Below are positions 8,047 to 16,912 of a DNA stretch of 64,000 bases, one piece after another. The notes under the pieces were generated by a model. The model saw only the letters and a program-made list of their open reading frames with translations. It was not told where the DNA came from and made no database searches. Every line of letters begins with the position of its first letter. Position 1 is the stretch's first letter. Where the stretch lies: contig NZ_JARZHH010000024.1 of NCBI RefSeq assembly GCF_029946515.1, positions 62,001 through 126,000 of the forward strand. The letters are read 5' to 3'. Position numbers and translations under genes: made by a program. This DNA comes from Polyangium sp. 6x1. Its GTDB lineage: Bacteria; Myxococcota_A; Polyangia; Polyangiales; Polyangiaceae.

Positions 8047-9600
8047 ATGGTCGCCGCGCCGCCCGCCCTCGCCGCCCCCGCCGTAGGCCCCCCCGCGACC
8101 TGGTACGGCCCCGCCGTCGCGCGCTTCGAGGCCGAATTCCCCGGCAACCCCTACGACCCTGAAGAAAACGACGTCCGCGTCGTCTTCGTCGGAGCGAACG
8201 GCGAGCGGCTCGAGCGCATCGCCTATCACGACGGCACCGCCTACGAGGCCGTCCTCGTCGCCCGCGCGCCCGGACCGTATCGACCCCTCCTCTATCGGAA
8301 TGGCGTCCTCCAGCCCACGCGTCCCCGGAGCGACACCGTTCGTCTCGACGTACGCATGCCGCGCGGCTTCCTCCGGGTCGACCCGCGCAGGCCGAACCGC
8401 TTCGCGTGGGACGACGGCACGCCGTATTATCCGCTCGGCTTCAACCTGGGCTGGCAGATGCCGGACATGCCGCCCATGGCCGAGCAGATCGCCCGGATGG
8501 GGGCTGCCGGGATCGAGTGGACGCGCATCTGGGCGAGCTCCTGGGACGGGAAAAACCCTTTTTGGCCCGTGGACGACGCGTCTGTGCCGCGTGATCGGCT
8601 CTGGCAGCCCGCGCTCGCGAAATGGGATGCGCTCTTCGACGCCTGCGAGGCGGCCGGCATCTCGATGCAGATGGTCCTCTTCAACCACGGATCCTTCAGC
8701 ACGCTCGTCAACCCGAACTGGCCCGATCATCCCTGGAACGTGGCCCGCGGCGGGTTTCTCGACGACGCGGCCGACGTCTTTTCGGACCGCGAGGCGCGGC
8801 GTCGCATGAAAATGTGGCTCCGCCACGCCGTCGCCCGCTACGCGCATTCCCCGTCCCTTTTCGCGTGGGAGCTCTGGAACGAGGTCGAGTGGACCGACGC
8901 CTCGTTCGCCGGCCGATTCTCCGACATCACGGCCTGGCACGAGGAGATGGCGCGATACATCCGCGCCCTCGATCCTTATGGCCACCCGGTGACCACGAGC
9001 GCGCTCCTCGCGCCGGCGTCGACGTGGCGCGCGATGGACTTCCTCCAGCCTCACCTCTACACGGACGCCGTCACGCTCTTCGCCCGCCTCGGCTGGCTTC
9101 AGGCCCGCGCGCCGGCCTTCTTCGGCGAAATCGGCCCCTCGCGCCCCGCGAGCGTGAACCTGCGGGCCTTCGTCCGCGACGCCCTCTACGCCGGCATGCT
9201 CCGCAATCAAGCCGGCGCGCCCATGTTCTGGTACTGGGACCTCGTCGAAAAGCACGATCTTTATGGCGAGTTTCGCGTTGCGGCGAAGGTGCTCGCCCAG
9301 AGCCGCCTCGCGTATCATTCGCGCGCCGAGGCGCGGCCCGTCGTCGTGCTCCCGCCTTCGCCCGCCCTCGCGCTCGGCGAGCCGAATTGGCTGACGATCC
9401 GGATCACGGCCACGTCCCCCCGCACGGTCCGCATCCTCGGCGCGCGGCTCGACCAGGGCGACTACGATGGCACCACCATCGACCTCGAAACCGGGCAATC
9501 GTTCGAGAGCGTGGTGCATGCCGGACAAACCGGCCTGGAGCTCGCCCTCCCCGCGGCCGACGTGGTCCTGGTGCTGAACAGGCGCCGCAGAGCATGGTAA
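8047..9600 (+). CDS. Glycoside hydrolase with DUF5060-like N-terminal domain
   Basis: The 517-residue protein has an N-terminal beta-sandwich resembling DUF5060 (about residues 18-105). A TIM-barrel of the GH5-like clan follows, beginning FAWDDGTPYYPLGFNLGWQ. The probable acid/base is Glu in WELWNEVEW (about residue 279) and the probable nucleophile is Glu in FFGEIGP (about residue 361). A small C-terminal beta domain ends at LVLNRRRRAW. No clear signal peptide is seen after the ATG at 8047, which is odd for a polysaccharide hydrolase. It starts 56 bases after the CBM2-like fusion gene on the same strand, so the two may act on one polysaccharide. The substrate is unknown. Confidence 0.8.
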   Translation: MVAAPPALAAPAVGPPATWYGPAVARFEAEFPGNPYDPEENDVRVVFVGANGERLERIAYHDGTAYEAVLVARAPGPYRPLLYRNGVLQPTRPRSDTVRLDVRMPRGFLRVDPRRPNRFAWDDGTPYYPLGFNLGWQMPDMPPMAEQIARMGAAGIEWTRIWASSWDGKNPFWPVDDASVPRDRLWQPALAKWDALFDACEAAGISMQMVLFNHGSFSTLVNPNWPDHPWNVARGGFLDDAADVFSDREARRRMKMWLRHAVARYAHSPSLFAWELWNEVEWTDASFAGRFSDITAWHEEMARYIRALDPYGHPVTTSALLAPASTWRAMDFLQPHLYTDAVTLFARLGWLQARAPAFFGEIGPSRPASVNLRAFVRDALYAGMLRNQAGAPMFWYWDLVEKHDLYGEFRVAAKVLAQSRLAYHSRAEARPVVVLPPSPALALGEPNWLTIRITATSPRTVRILGARLDQGDYDGTTIDLETGQSFESVVHAGQTGLELALPAADVVLVLNRRRRAW

Positions 9601-9622
9601 ACGTCTCCATCGGAGGAGACAC

Positions 9623-10417
9623 GTGACCGAGATTCCGCTCTACCAGATCGACGCCTTCACGCGCCGCGCCTTCGCCGGCAACCCCGCCGCCGTATGTCCC
9701 CTGCCCGCGTGGCTCCCGGACGCGACGCTCCAGGCGATCGCCGCGGAGAACAACCTCTCGGAGACCGCATTTTTCGTGGCGCGTGGCGATCGCCACGAGC
9801 TGCGCTGGTTCACGCCCTCGGTCGAGGTCGACCTCTGCGGCCACGCCACGCTCGCCGCGGGATACGTCGTGCTCGAGCTCCTCTCGCCGAGCCTCCCTTT
9901 CGTCTCGTTCCACACGCGGAGCGGCGAGCTCGTCGTGCGGCGCGAAGGCGACCTGCTCTCGATCGACCTGCCCGCGCGCCCACCCGCGCGGGCCGACGTG
10001 TCCGACGCGCTCGCCGACGCGCTCGGCAAGCGACCGAGCGCGGCCTTTGCGGCGCGCGACCTCGTGGCCGTGTACGACAGCGCCGAGGACGTGCGCGCGC
10101 TCCGGCCCGACATGGCGAAGGTCGCGGCGCTCCACACGTTCGCGGTCGGCGTCACCGCGCGGGGGACGGGGATCGACGCGGACGTCGATTTCGTTTCGCG
10201 CTTCTTCGCGCCGGCGAAGGGCGTCCCCGAGGATCCCGTGACCGGATCCCTGCATTGCACGCTCGTGCCCCTCTGGGCCTCCGAGCTCGGCCGCGCGCGG
10301 CTCCGGGCGCGGCAGGTGAGCGCGCGTGGGGGCGAGCTCGACTGCACGCTCTCCGGAGATCGCGTCCTGCTCGCGGGCAGCGCCGTGCTCGTGATCGAAG
10401 GCCGGATGCGCTTCTGA
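9623..10417 (+). CDS. PhzF-family isomerase/epimerase
   Basis: The 264-residue protein has the standard PhzF length. Two similar halves begin with IDAFTRRAFAGNPAAVC and RFFAPAKGVPEDPVTGS. The catalytic Glu of the family is seen in NNLSETAFF near residue 45, and the mirror motif is PVTGSLHCTL. Family members catalyse isomerisation or epimerisation of small acids; the name comes from phenazine synthesis, but no phenazine genes are nearby. The GTG start at 9623 is supported by CGGAGGAGA just upstream. The gap to the preceding hydrolase is 22 bases, so it may be read through from that gene. Confidence 0.88.
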   Translation: MTEIPLYQIDAFTRRAFAGNPAAVCPLPAWLPDATLQAIAAENNLSETAFFVARGDRHELRWFTPSVEVDLCGHATLAAGYVVLELLSPSLPFVSFHTRSGELVVRREGDLLSIDLPARPPARADVSDALADALGKRPSAAFAARDLVAVYDSAEDVRALRPDMAKVAALHTFAVGVTARGTGIDADVDFVSRFFAPAKGVPEDPVTGSLHCTLVPLWASELGRARLRARQVSARGGELDCTLSGDRVLLAGSAVLVIEGRMRF

Positions 10418-10463
10418 ACCGGCTTCCCTGACGCCGCGCGGCAAGGTATCGTGCCGGCGGCCC

Positions 10464-12590
10464 ATGATTCCCGTCCTGCGGTGCACCGACCTCGAGCTCA
10501 CCGATCTCGCCGACGACAAACCCGAGCTCGTCGACCCCGAGACCGGCGAGCCCGCGGGCCTCTCCCTCGTGCAGTGGCTCGGCTCCGGCGGGATGTCCGC
10601 CGTCTTCCTCGCCGAGCGTGACGGGGACACGGAAGCGCCCGGGCTCTCGGAGCTCGCGCCCGCGCGGGTCGCGGTGAAGCTCGTCAAGCCCGGGACCGAG
10701 CAGGGCCTCGCGCAGATGGGCATGACGAGCCGGGATCTCGCGCAGCGCGAGATCGAGGCGCTCGATCGGGTGAAGAACCTCGTCCCGCCCAGCGAATTCG
10801 TGATCGGGTATTACGGCCACGGCAGCGCCCTCGTCGCGCTCGAAGAGGAGCCGCCCCTCGTCCTGCCCTGGATCGCGCTCGAATACGTCGAGGCCTCGAG
10901 CGAGGGCGCGACGCTCACGGACCGCGTCGACAAAGCGCGGGAGACGGGCATCGATCCGGTCCGCGCTCACCGGCTCGCGCGGGGCATGCTCGAGGGCGTC
11001 CGCGTCCTGCACGGCCTCGGCATCCTCCACCGCGACCTCAAGCCCGACAATGTATTCGTCGCCGGCCCGCTGGACGATGAAACCCCGAAGATCGCCGATT
11101 GCGGCATCGCGCGGGTCGACGGGCTCGCGCTCGCCACGGTGCAGGGGATCACGCTCGGATATGGCGGCCCCGAGCAGGCGCTCTCGTCGGTCGCGCCCTC
11201 GCGGCGCAACCCGCTCGTCGGGCCCTGGACGGACGTCCACGCGCTCGCCGCCACCATCTGGTTCATGTTGACGGGCGAGGAATGGTGCCGCTCGATGCCC
11301 TCGTGGTACGTGGGCGAGCGGCGCAGCCTGCGCACGGCGAAAAAGCTGCATCGCGGCTTCCTCGCGGCCGAGGAGCTGCTCGGCGCCGTCGACCTCGCGC
11401 TCCGGCAAGGCGCCTCGCCGGTGCTGCCCGAGGGGACGTGGGACCTCGACGGCGCAAAGTTTTACGAGACACACGCCCGGAAATTGCTCGGCGGCTCGAT
11501 GTTCGAGGGCTCTCCGCCGCGGTTCCCCTCCGTCGAGGCCTTCGCCGAGGCGCTCCTGCCGCCCCTGGAAGCGGCCGCGGCGCGCTGGATCGAAATCGCG
11601 GCGCGCGAGCACCAGCCGATGACCTCGTTCCGCAAGACGCGCATCTTGCCGTCCGAGGAGGAGGTCTTCGCCGCGATGGATGCCCTCGCGCCGCCGCGCA
11701 CCACCACCGAAAAACCCCTCCTCCTTTCGCCGGGCGGCGTGGTGTTCCTCCCGGGCCCCTGGGGATTCGCGCGCTCGGGCAGCGAGCTGCATGGTTTGTC
11801 CAAGCGGGAGCCGCGCACGTTCTCGGTCGACGTCCCGCGGCCTTATCGCGCGCAGATCGCCGCCTCGCGGTGGCTCGTGCGTGGTCCGGGCGGCGGCATT
11901 GCGCTCGTGGGCCCCGCGCACGTCCTCTTGCAGCGGGGCGACGCATTCGTGCAGGGCATGCTGCCGCGGCGCGCGGACGAGGGGCCCGTCGGCGAAATCG
12001 TCGCGGCGCTCGGCGACGGCCGCGCCTTCGGCGTCGTGACGGCCGACGCGGGCGAGGGCGGACCGGAGCTTTGGCTCTCGAACGACGGCGTCCGCTGGGC
12101 CGATCCGCTCCTCTTGCCGCTCGGCGGCGAGGTCTCCGCGATTGCCTCGGGCCCGCTCGGGTTCTTCGTCGCGGGCAGCTTGCGCGGCAAAAAGGCGCGC
12201 GCCTTGTGGATTGGATACGACCAGGAGGTCCGCTCCTCCGCGGCGAGCTTGAACGACAAACCCGCGTTGCTCCTCTGCGTGGCGGGCGCCGAGGGCGAGG
12301 CGTGGGCCGCGGGCGTGGGCATTGTGATGCGCTTCGATCGCGGCGGATCCGCGGTCGAGGCCTCCGATGCGGAGGGCATTCCCGTCGCCATGGGCCTCGA
12401 TGACGAGGGCGTGCCTTGGCTCGTCACCGAGCGGGAGGTCTTCCGGCGTCACGGCGGCGGCGTCGCGCCCGTGTGGAAGCGTTATCATACGCAGCCGAAG
12501 GGCGCGCCGCGGCTCGTGGCGATTGGTTTTCCGCCGGGCGGGGTGCGGGTCGTCGACGCGGTCGGAGGCGGGGCCGTGCTCCGGACGTGA
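10464..12590 (+). CDS. Ser/Thr protein kinase with DCG in place of DFG and a beta-rich C-terminal half
   Basis: The 708-residue protein has a Hanks-type kinase domain in its first half: glycine loop LGSGGMSAVF (about 39-48), VAVKL with Lys 72, catalytic loop HRDLKPDN (Asp near 191), then IADCGIAR where DFG would be expected, and GGPEQ at the APE position. Between about 230 and 400 there is a long atypical C-lobe. From about 410 the protein is Gly-rich and beta-rich with repeated segments such as AALGDGRAFGVV and CVAGAEGEAWAAGVG, suggesting a propeller-like sensor. No membrane helix is seen, so it is probably cytoplasmic. The metal-binding Asp is kept, so activity is plausible. Confidence 0.85.
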   Translation: MIPVLRCTDLELTDLADDKPELVDPETGEPAGLSLVQWLGSGGMSAVFLAERDGDTEAPGLSELAPARVAVKLVKPGTEQGLAQMGMTSRDLAQREIEALDRVKNLVPPSEFVIGYYGHGSALVALEEEPPLVLPWIALEYVEASSEGATLTDRVDKARETGIDPVRAHRLARGMLEGVRVLHGLGILHRDLKPDNVFVAGPLDDETPKIADCGIARVDGLALATVQGITLGYGGPEQALSSVAPSRRNPLVGPWTDVHALAATIWFMLTGEEWCRSMPSWYVGERRSLRTAKKLHRGFLAAEELLGAVDLALRQGASPVLPEGTWDLDGAKFYETHARKLLGGSMFEGSPPRFPSVEAFAEALLPPLEAAAARWIEIAAREHQPMTSFRKTRILPSEEEVFAAMDALAPPRTTTEKPLLLSPGGVVFLPGPWGFARSGSELHGLSKREPRTFSVDVPRPYRAQIAASRWLVRGPGGGIALVGPAHVLLQRGDAFVQGMLPRRADEGPVGEIVAALGDGRAFGVVTADAGEGGPELWLSNDGVRWADPLLLPLGGEVSAIASGPLGFFVAGSLRGKKARALWIGYDQEVRSSAASLNDKPALLLCVAGAEGEAWAAGVGIVMRFDRGGSAVEASDAEGIPVAMGLDDEGVPWLVTEREVFRRHGGGVAPVWKRYHTQPKGAPRLVAIGFPPGGVRVVDAVGGGAVLRT

Positions 12591-12802
12591 GCGCGCTCGA
12601 GCGAGCGGCGTGAGGATCTCGATGCGCCACCGCGCCGGCTCCGGCTCGGCGCCGCTGCGCTGGACCCTGCCAAATCCCTGACGCCGGCGGCGAACCGCAC
12701 GCTCTCCCATCCGGAATCACGAACAAGGACGAACCGGTCCTTTGACGGGGGTGGGCACACCCCACGAAAAGTGCACGACCCCGTCCTGTCCACCCCTACA
12801 AA

Positions 12803-12819
12803 TTCAGGCATTTCCTGAA
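12803..12819. promoter_or_regulatory. Inverted repeat upstream of PAS-STAS gene
   Basis: TTCAGG and CCTGAA form a perfect 6-bp inverted repeat around the 5-base spacer CATTT, 51 bases before the start at 12871. It lies in the 280-base gap 12591-12870, which otherwise holds no convincing gene; a weaker GTGGG/CCCAC repeat lies at 12751-12765. It could be an operator or a short hairpin. Confidence 0.25.
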
Positions 12820-12870
12820 GCCGCTGGTGGGTGTATTCTGGCGGGGAGGTCGATATCCGTACCGGGGGTC

Positions 12871-13815
12871 ATGAGTACGTACATTCCGGAACAACCTGCG
12901 GCGAGCACCGTCGAGATCGAGCGCCGTAATGCCGCGCTGATTGCCGAAAACCACGCCCTCCGCGCCCAGGTGGAGGAGGCACGCCGGCTCCTCGAGGACC
13001 ACGCGCTCCTCGAACGCGAGCGGCACCTCAATGAGGAGCGATTCCGGCAAACGTTCGACTGTGCGCCGGTCGGGCTCACCATCGTCAGCCTCGAGGGCCG
13101 CTTCGTCAGCGCGAACCGCGCGCTCGCCGAGATGCTCGGATACACGCCCGAGGAGCTCATCCGGCTGCGCTTCCAGGACATCACGCACGCCGACGACCTC
13201 GAGATCGACCTCGACCTCGTCGGCAAGGTGCTCCGCGGCGAGATTCCACGCTACAAGCTCAAGAAGCGGTACATCCACCGGGACGGCTCGATCGTCCATG
13301 CTCTCCTCCACGTGGCCCTCGTGCGCGACGAGAGCGGAGCGCCTGCGCATTTCATCTCGCAGATCCTCGACATGACCGAGCAGAAGCGGGCCTTCGAGGC
13401 GCTGCAGCAGAGCCAGGAGCGCCTGCGCCAGGTCTCCACGCCCCTCGTCCCGATCCGCGACGACATCGTGGCCATGCCGCTCGTCGGCGCCATCGATCCC
13501 GACCGCGCCGATCGGGTGCTCGAGGTGCTCCTCACAGGCATCAGCGGCGGGCGCGTGCGCGTGGCGATCCTCGACGTCACCGGCGTGGTCGACCTCGATA
13601 CGCAGGTCGCGGGCGCGCTCGTCCGGACCGCGCACGCCGTGCGCCTGCTCGGCGCGCAAATGGTGCTGAGCGGCATTCGCGCCGAGGTCGCGCGCACCCT
13701 CGTGGAAATCGGCGCCGACTTCTCGGGCATCGTCACCTGCGCGAACCTGCAGGCCTCGATCACGTATGCGCTGAAGATGTCGCGCGGACGCGCCTCCCAG
13801 GACGCCATCGCATAA
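12871..13815 (+). CDS. PAS-STAS protein, RsbR-like
   Basis: The 314-residue protein has an N-terminal coiled coil (about residues 15-50), a PAS domain (about 53-170; RFRQTFDCAPVGLTIVSLEG, then a PAC segment ending FISQILDMTEQKRA), a second short coil and a STAS domain (about 190-300). In the STAS domain Asp-Thr in VVDLDTQVAG stands where RsbR/RsbS carry the phosphorylated Thr or Ser, and a second Thr follows GIRAEVART. This is the layout of RsbR-type stressosome sensors. No RsbS or RsbT gene is adjacent. Two relatives with altered sites lie at 61645 and 62821. The start at 12871 begins cleanly before the coil. Confidence 0.88.
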   Translation: MSTYIPEQPAASTVEIERRNAALIAENHALRAQVEEARRLLEDHALLERERHLNEERFRQTFDCAPVGLTIVSLEGRFVSANRALAEMLGYTPEELIRLRFQDITHADDLEIDLDLVGKVLRGEIPRYKLKKRYIHRDGSIVHALLHVALVRDESGAPAHFISQILDMTEQKRAFEALQQSQERLRQVSTPLVPIRDDIVAMPLVGAIDPDRADRVLEVLLTGISGGRVRVAILDVTGVVDLDTQVAGALVRTAHAVRLLGAQMVLSGIRAEVARTLVEIGADFSGIVTCANLQASITYALKMSRGRASQDAIA

Positions 13816-13913
13816 AGCCCGCGCATTCGCCACGACGGCGAAGGCGGCGCCGAGAGAACTTCCGCGCGCGAGACCGAGCTCGCGACGCGGCGCGCTTCGA
13901 GCGTGGGCGCGCC

Positions 13914-14822
13914 CTACCGCGCGGCGTCGAGGAGCGGCCCGCGAAAGAGAATCATGCTCGCCAGGGGCCGGTACCCCATCGACGCATTGAGGTGCCGGAT
14001 GGGAGCGTTCTCGACGATGTTCTCCGTCACGAGGCGGCGAAAGCCGGCCTGCTTCGCGCCGGCCACCTGCGCCCGTTTGAGCGCGCTCGCGATGCCACGC
14101 CCGCGCCATCCCCGCCGCACCCCCGTGAGGCTGTGAAACGCGACGCCGCCGCGGCCACGCTGGAGCACCGCATACCCGACGACCTCGGCGCCCTGCATCG
14201 CGATGAACGTGAGATCGTGGGTATGGATGGGCCGGTCCATGTCCGCGGCGATCCATTCTTCGAAGGACCCCACCTCGTCCTCCGCCTCCCCGGGGATGTC
14301 GGGAATGGCCTCCCGCGCGACCTGGTACATGCCGGGCAAGAGATCGGGCCGCTCGGCGCGTGTCACGACCGTGATGCCGTCCGGCGGCTTCACCTCGGGC
14401 ATGGGCACGGAATCGAGGTCCAGCGCGAGCTCGATCTGGCGCCCCACCTCCTCGTAGCCGCGCCGTTCGAGATACACGCGGGCGTCCCTCTCGCTCTCGT
14501 GCACCTCGATTTCGAGCGCGTGGAGCCCGAGCCGCCGCGCGTGCTGCGAAAGCGCGCCGTGCAGGGTCGACCCCACGCCCTGGCGGCGATTCTCGGGCCG
14601 TACCCACAGGCCCGCCACGCCGTTGCCGCCGGAAGGTCGGACAAAGGCGGCACCCACGGCGTTCCCGTCCCTGCGAAACACCCAATCGAGGCGGTCCGGG
14701 TGAAGGCCGCGCAGATGGCGAGCATCCTCGAACGAGGGGATCCCCCAGACATCCGCCGTATTCACGACGTCGACCCAATCCCGGAGGTCCTCGTCCTCGG
14801 AGACGATCTCGAGGGTCTGCAT
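13914..14822 (-). CDS. GNAT acetyltransferase with two GNAT domains
   Basis: The 302-residue protein contains two GNAT folds. The first (about residues 1-140) has the acetyl-CoA motif WVRPENRRQGVGSTLH. The second (about 150-300) has LTGVRRGWRGRGIASALKRAQV followed by a LVTENIVENAPIRHLNASMGY tail, typical of GNATs that acetylate small molecules or amines. The substrate is unknown. It converges with the PAS-STAS gene. Upstream, a strong hairpin at 14834-14877 separates it from the delta-60 lipoprotein gene on the same strand. Confidence 0.88.
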   Translation of the reverse strand: MQTLEIVSEDEDLRDWVDVVNTADVWGIPSFEDARHLRGLHPDRLDWVFRRDGNAVGAAFVRPSGGNGVAGLWVRPENRRQGVGSTLHGALSQHARRLGLHALEIEVHESERDARVYLERRGYEEVGRQIELALDLDSVPMPEVKPPDGITVVTRAERPDLLPGMYQVAREAIPDIPGEAEDEVGSFEEWIAADMDRPIHTHDLTFIAMQGAEVVGYAVLQRGRGGVAFHSLTGVRRGWRGRGIASALKRAQVAGAKQAGFRRLVTENIVENAPIRHLNASMGYRPLASMILFRGPLLDAAR

Positions 14823-14833
14823 GGGGAGGTTCG

Positions 14834-14877
14834 TGCCCCGGCGCGGGCGGCCCGTCAAGGCAGCCCGCGCCGGGGCA
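14834..14877 (-). terminator. 15-bp perfect inverted repeat, likely terminator
   Basis: Arms 14834-14848 (TGCCCCGGCGCGGGC) and 14863-14877 are perfectly complementary around a 14-base loop. The repeat lies 24 bases after the stop of the delta-60 gene and just before the GNAT start. There is no T-run, so it would be a GC-only hairpin; it could also be an attenuator for the GNAT gene. Confidence 0.5.
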
Positions 14878-14901
14878 GACGACCGGGGGGGAAGGAATCG
14901 A

Positions 14902-16491
14902 TCAATTCCCGACGGGCAGGAGGAGCAGCACGCCGTCGTCGTTGCCGGGGCCCATGCCCACGGACTTCGTCCCGACGATCGCGGCGTGCTTCTGGTCGGG
15001 CGAGAGCGCCGCGCCCCAGAACATGTCGGCGACCCCGCCGAGATCGTATTGCTTCCACCCGTTCGGCGCGAACGTCGTGTCGACCGCCCCATTCTCGGTC
15101 AGCACGGCGACCATCGCGTCGACGTTGTCGGCCGTCGGCCTCCCGCCGCCCACGAGCAGCGAGCGTTTGTCGGGGAGCGCGATCATCGTGCGGGCATTGT
15201 CGTTTTGACCGGCCATGTCGACCCGGACGTAGCCATTCTGGCCGTACGTCGCATCGAGCTTGCCGTCGCCCGTGATGCGGAGCGACAGCCAGTCGAGGTT
15301 GTCGCTGCCGCCATTCGAGCCGTAACCCACGGTGACGAAACTCGACCCTTGCGGCACGAGGTCGTACACCTCGGCCACCGAGGCGAGCACGATCTGGTTG
15401 AACACGCCGCCCACGCCGAACGTCGCGTCGAGCTTGCCCGTGCTGTCGAGCTTGTAGACGACGGGGCTCACGATGTTGTCCGCGTCGCGGTTGTACCCGG
15501 AGAGAATGGCGCTTCCATCGGCGAGGATCCGGCCCCCACGCGCGCTCGCGTTCTGCTGGGCGATGTCGAGCAAGGCGACGCCGTTCGTCCCGAAGGCATT
15601 GTCGCTCGTCCCGTCGGCGCTCAGGCGCACCGCGGCGAAATCGGTGTCCGTGCGGCCGGGCGCCTTCTGCGCGCCCACCACGAGCAGCTTGTCGTCCGCG
15701 TAGACGTTCAAGCCCCAATGCGCATCGGCGACGTACGTATTGCCCACGAGCTCGCCCTCGCTCAGGTCGAGCAGGGCCACGCCGTTCGTCCCGAAGCTCG
15801 TATCGAGCGTCCCGTCGGCGTTGAACCGCGTCACGGCGATGTCGCGATCCCGCGCGTCTGCCGCGCCCGCGTGCTCGATCGTGCCGGCGACGACGATCTT
15901 CCCCGTCGATTGCACCACGATCCCGCGCGTCACCTCGCCGTTCGTCCCCACCGCGACGTTGTGCTTGGCGATGCCCTTGTCGCCAAACGTCGCATCGAGC
16001 TCGCCGCTCGGCAGCCATTTCACGACGATCGTCGAAAAATCAGCGTCCGCGGCCGTGCCCTCTGCCGAATTGCCGGTCGCGTAGATGTTGCCCTGCGCGT
16101 CGAACGTCACGCCGTACAGCCGATCGTGCCCCATCTCCGAAATGGGCACGGTCACGGGCTTCGCCTCCGCGGACCCGCCTCCGCCGCCGGCGCCGCCCAT
16201 TCCGCCGGCGCCGCCCATTCCGCCGGCGCCGCCATTTCCGCCCGCGCCGCCGTCTCCGCCCGTCCCGCCGGCGCCGCCCATCCCCGTGCCGCCGGTGCCG
16301 CCGCCTGCCCCGCCCATACCGCCGGTGCCGCCCGTCCCGCCGGAGGCGCCCGTGCCCGAGCCGCTCGGATTGTTCGGGGCATCGTCCCCGCAGCCGACGA
16401 CGAGCGCGCCGAGCAGCAGGCTGGCCGAAAGGGAAACGAGGTACGTCTTGCGCGCCAATGCGCGGCGAATGGCTCCCGTATTCGCGTTCAT
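14902..16491 (-). CDS. Delta-60 repeat lipoprotein with Gly-rich linker
   Basis: The 529-residue protein starts with a lipoprotein signal (LLLGALVVGCGDD). A linker of about 70 residues made almost only of Gly, Ala, Thr and Met follows. Six delta-60 repeats come next, recognisable by LDATFGDKG, LDTSFGTNG, SDNAFGTNG, LDATFGVGG, LDATYGQNG and VDTTFAPNG, each followed by a beta-rich half. Such repeats probably form a propeller or sheet fold on the cell surface; the function is unknown. The gene is divergent from the imelysin operon, and a Fur-box-like palindrome lies 75 bases before its start, so iron control is likely. Confidence 0.88.
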   Translation of the reverse strand: MNANTGAIRRALARKTYLVSLSASLLLGALVVGCGDDAPNNPSGSGTGASGGTGGTGGMGGAGGGTGGTGMGGAGGTGGDGGAGGNGGAGGMGGAGGMGGAGGGGGSAEAKPVTVPISEMGHDRLYGVTFDAQGNIYATGNSAEGTAADADFSTIVVKWLPSGELDATFGDKGIAKHNVAVGTNGEVTRGIVVQSTGKIVVAGTIEHAGAADARDRDIAVTRFNADGTLDTSFGTNGVALLDLSEGELVGNTYVADAHWGLNVYADDKLLVVGAQKAPGRTDTDFAAVRLSADGTSDNAFGTNGVALLDIAQQNASARGGRILADGSAILSGYNRDADNIVSPVVYKLDSTGKLDATFGVGGVFNQIVLASVAEVYDLVPQGSSFVTVGYGSNGGSDNLDWLSLRITGDGKLDATYGQNGYVRVDMAGQNDNARTMIALPDKRSLLVGGGRPTADNVDAMVAVLTENGAVDTTFAPNGWKQYDLGGVADMFWGAALSPDQKHAAIVGTKSVGMGPGNDDGVLLLLPVGN

Positions 16492-16565
16492 TGCTAGGTT
16501 CTCCTTACGTTATTTTTCGGGCGAGTCGGATGGCACCCAGCGACTCGCGTCGTCACTTGAAAAAG

Positions 16566-16584
16566 AAAATGAAAAACATTTTCA
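16566..16584. promoter_or_regulatory. Fur box-like operator
   Basis: GAAAATGAAAAACATTTTC matches 15 of 19 positions of the classical Fur consensus GATAATGATAATCATTATC and is a perfect 7-5-7 inverted repeat. It stands 75 bases before the delta-60 gene start, in an AT-rich stretch unlike the surrounding DNA. The genes on the right flank are iron-transport types. Confidence 0.65.
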
Positions 16585-16692
16585 ACAGCAACGATGGGTA
16601 GATCACGGACCGCATCGTGTCAACCCGAAACCGCACCCCGATCGCCGCACTTTCCGCGGGAAGCGAGCAGATTCACAGCCGCCTGCGCATCC

Positions 16693-16815
16693 TTGGTGCC
16701 CCAACGAACACCACCTCCGAACATTTTGTACTCCAACCAACACGCAGCATATCCGGATGATTTGTACACCAACCAACACACTCATCCAGCGCACCGTACG
16801 TACGTCCACAAAACA
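16693..16815. repeat. Degenerate direct repeats at about 36-bp spacing in the intergenic region
   Basis: TTTGTACTCCAACCAACAC at 16725-16743 and TTTGTACACCAACCAACAC at 16761-16779 differ at one base and are spaced 36 bp. A weaker copy lies at 16693-16711 (TTGGTGCCCCAACGAACAC), and a poor one 36 bp further on at 16797-16815. They sit between the two Fur-box-like sites in the 421-base gap 16492-16912, which has no convincing gene. They could be binding sites for an activator or remnants of a tandem array. Confidence 0.5.
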
Positions 16816-16834
16816 TCTTTCGTGTCGGTCGTAC

Positions 16835-16851
16835 TTGAAAGTAGTTTTCAA
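16835..16851. promoter_or_regulatory. Second Fur box-like operator
   Basis: TTGAAAGTAGTTTTCAA has perfect 6-bp arms TTGAAA/TTTCAA around five bases, the same 5-base centre and GAAA/TTTC core as the site at 16566. It lies 61 bases before the imelysin gene start. The match to the classical consensus is weaker. Confidence 0.5.
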
Positions 16852-16912
16852 CTTCGACAAGCGTGCTACCATCCGCCCCCCTGCCCGTGACCTGGCTTCG
16901 GAAGGGAAGAGG

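Noticed and set aside
16693-16815. Coding repeat of 12 residues (CTPTNT-like)
   Set aside because: The frame has no start with a ribosome site, and the period follows DNA-level repeats between regulatory sites.
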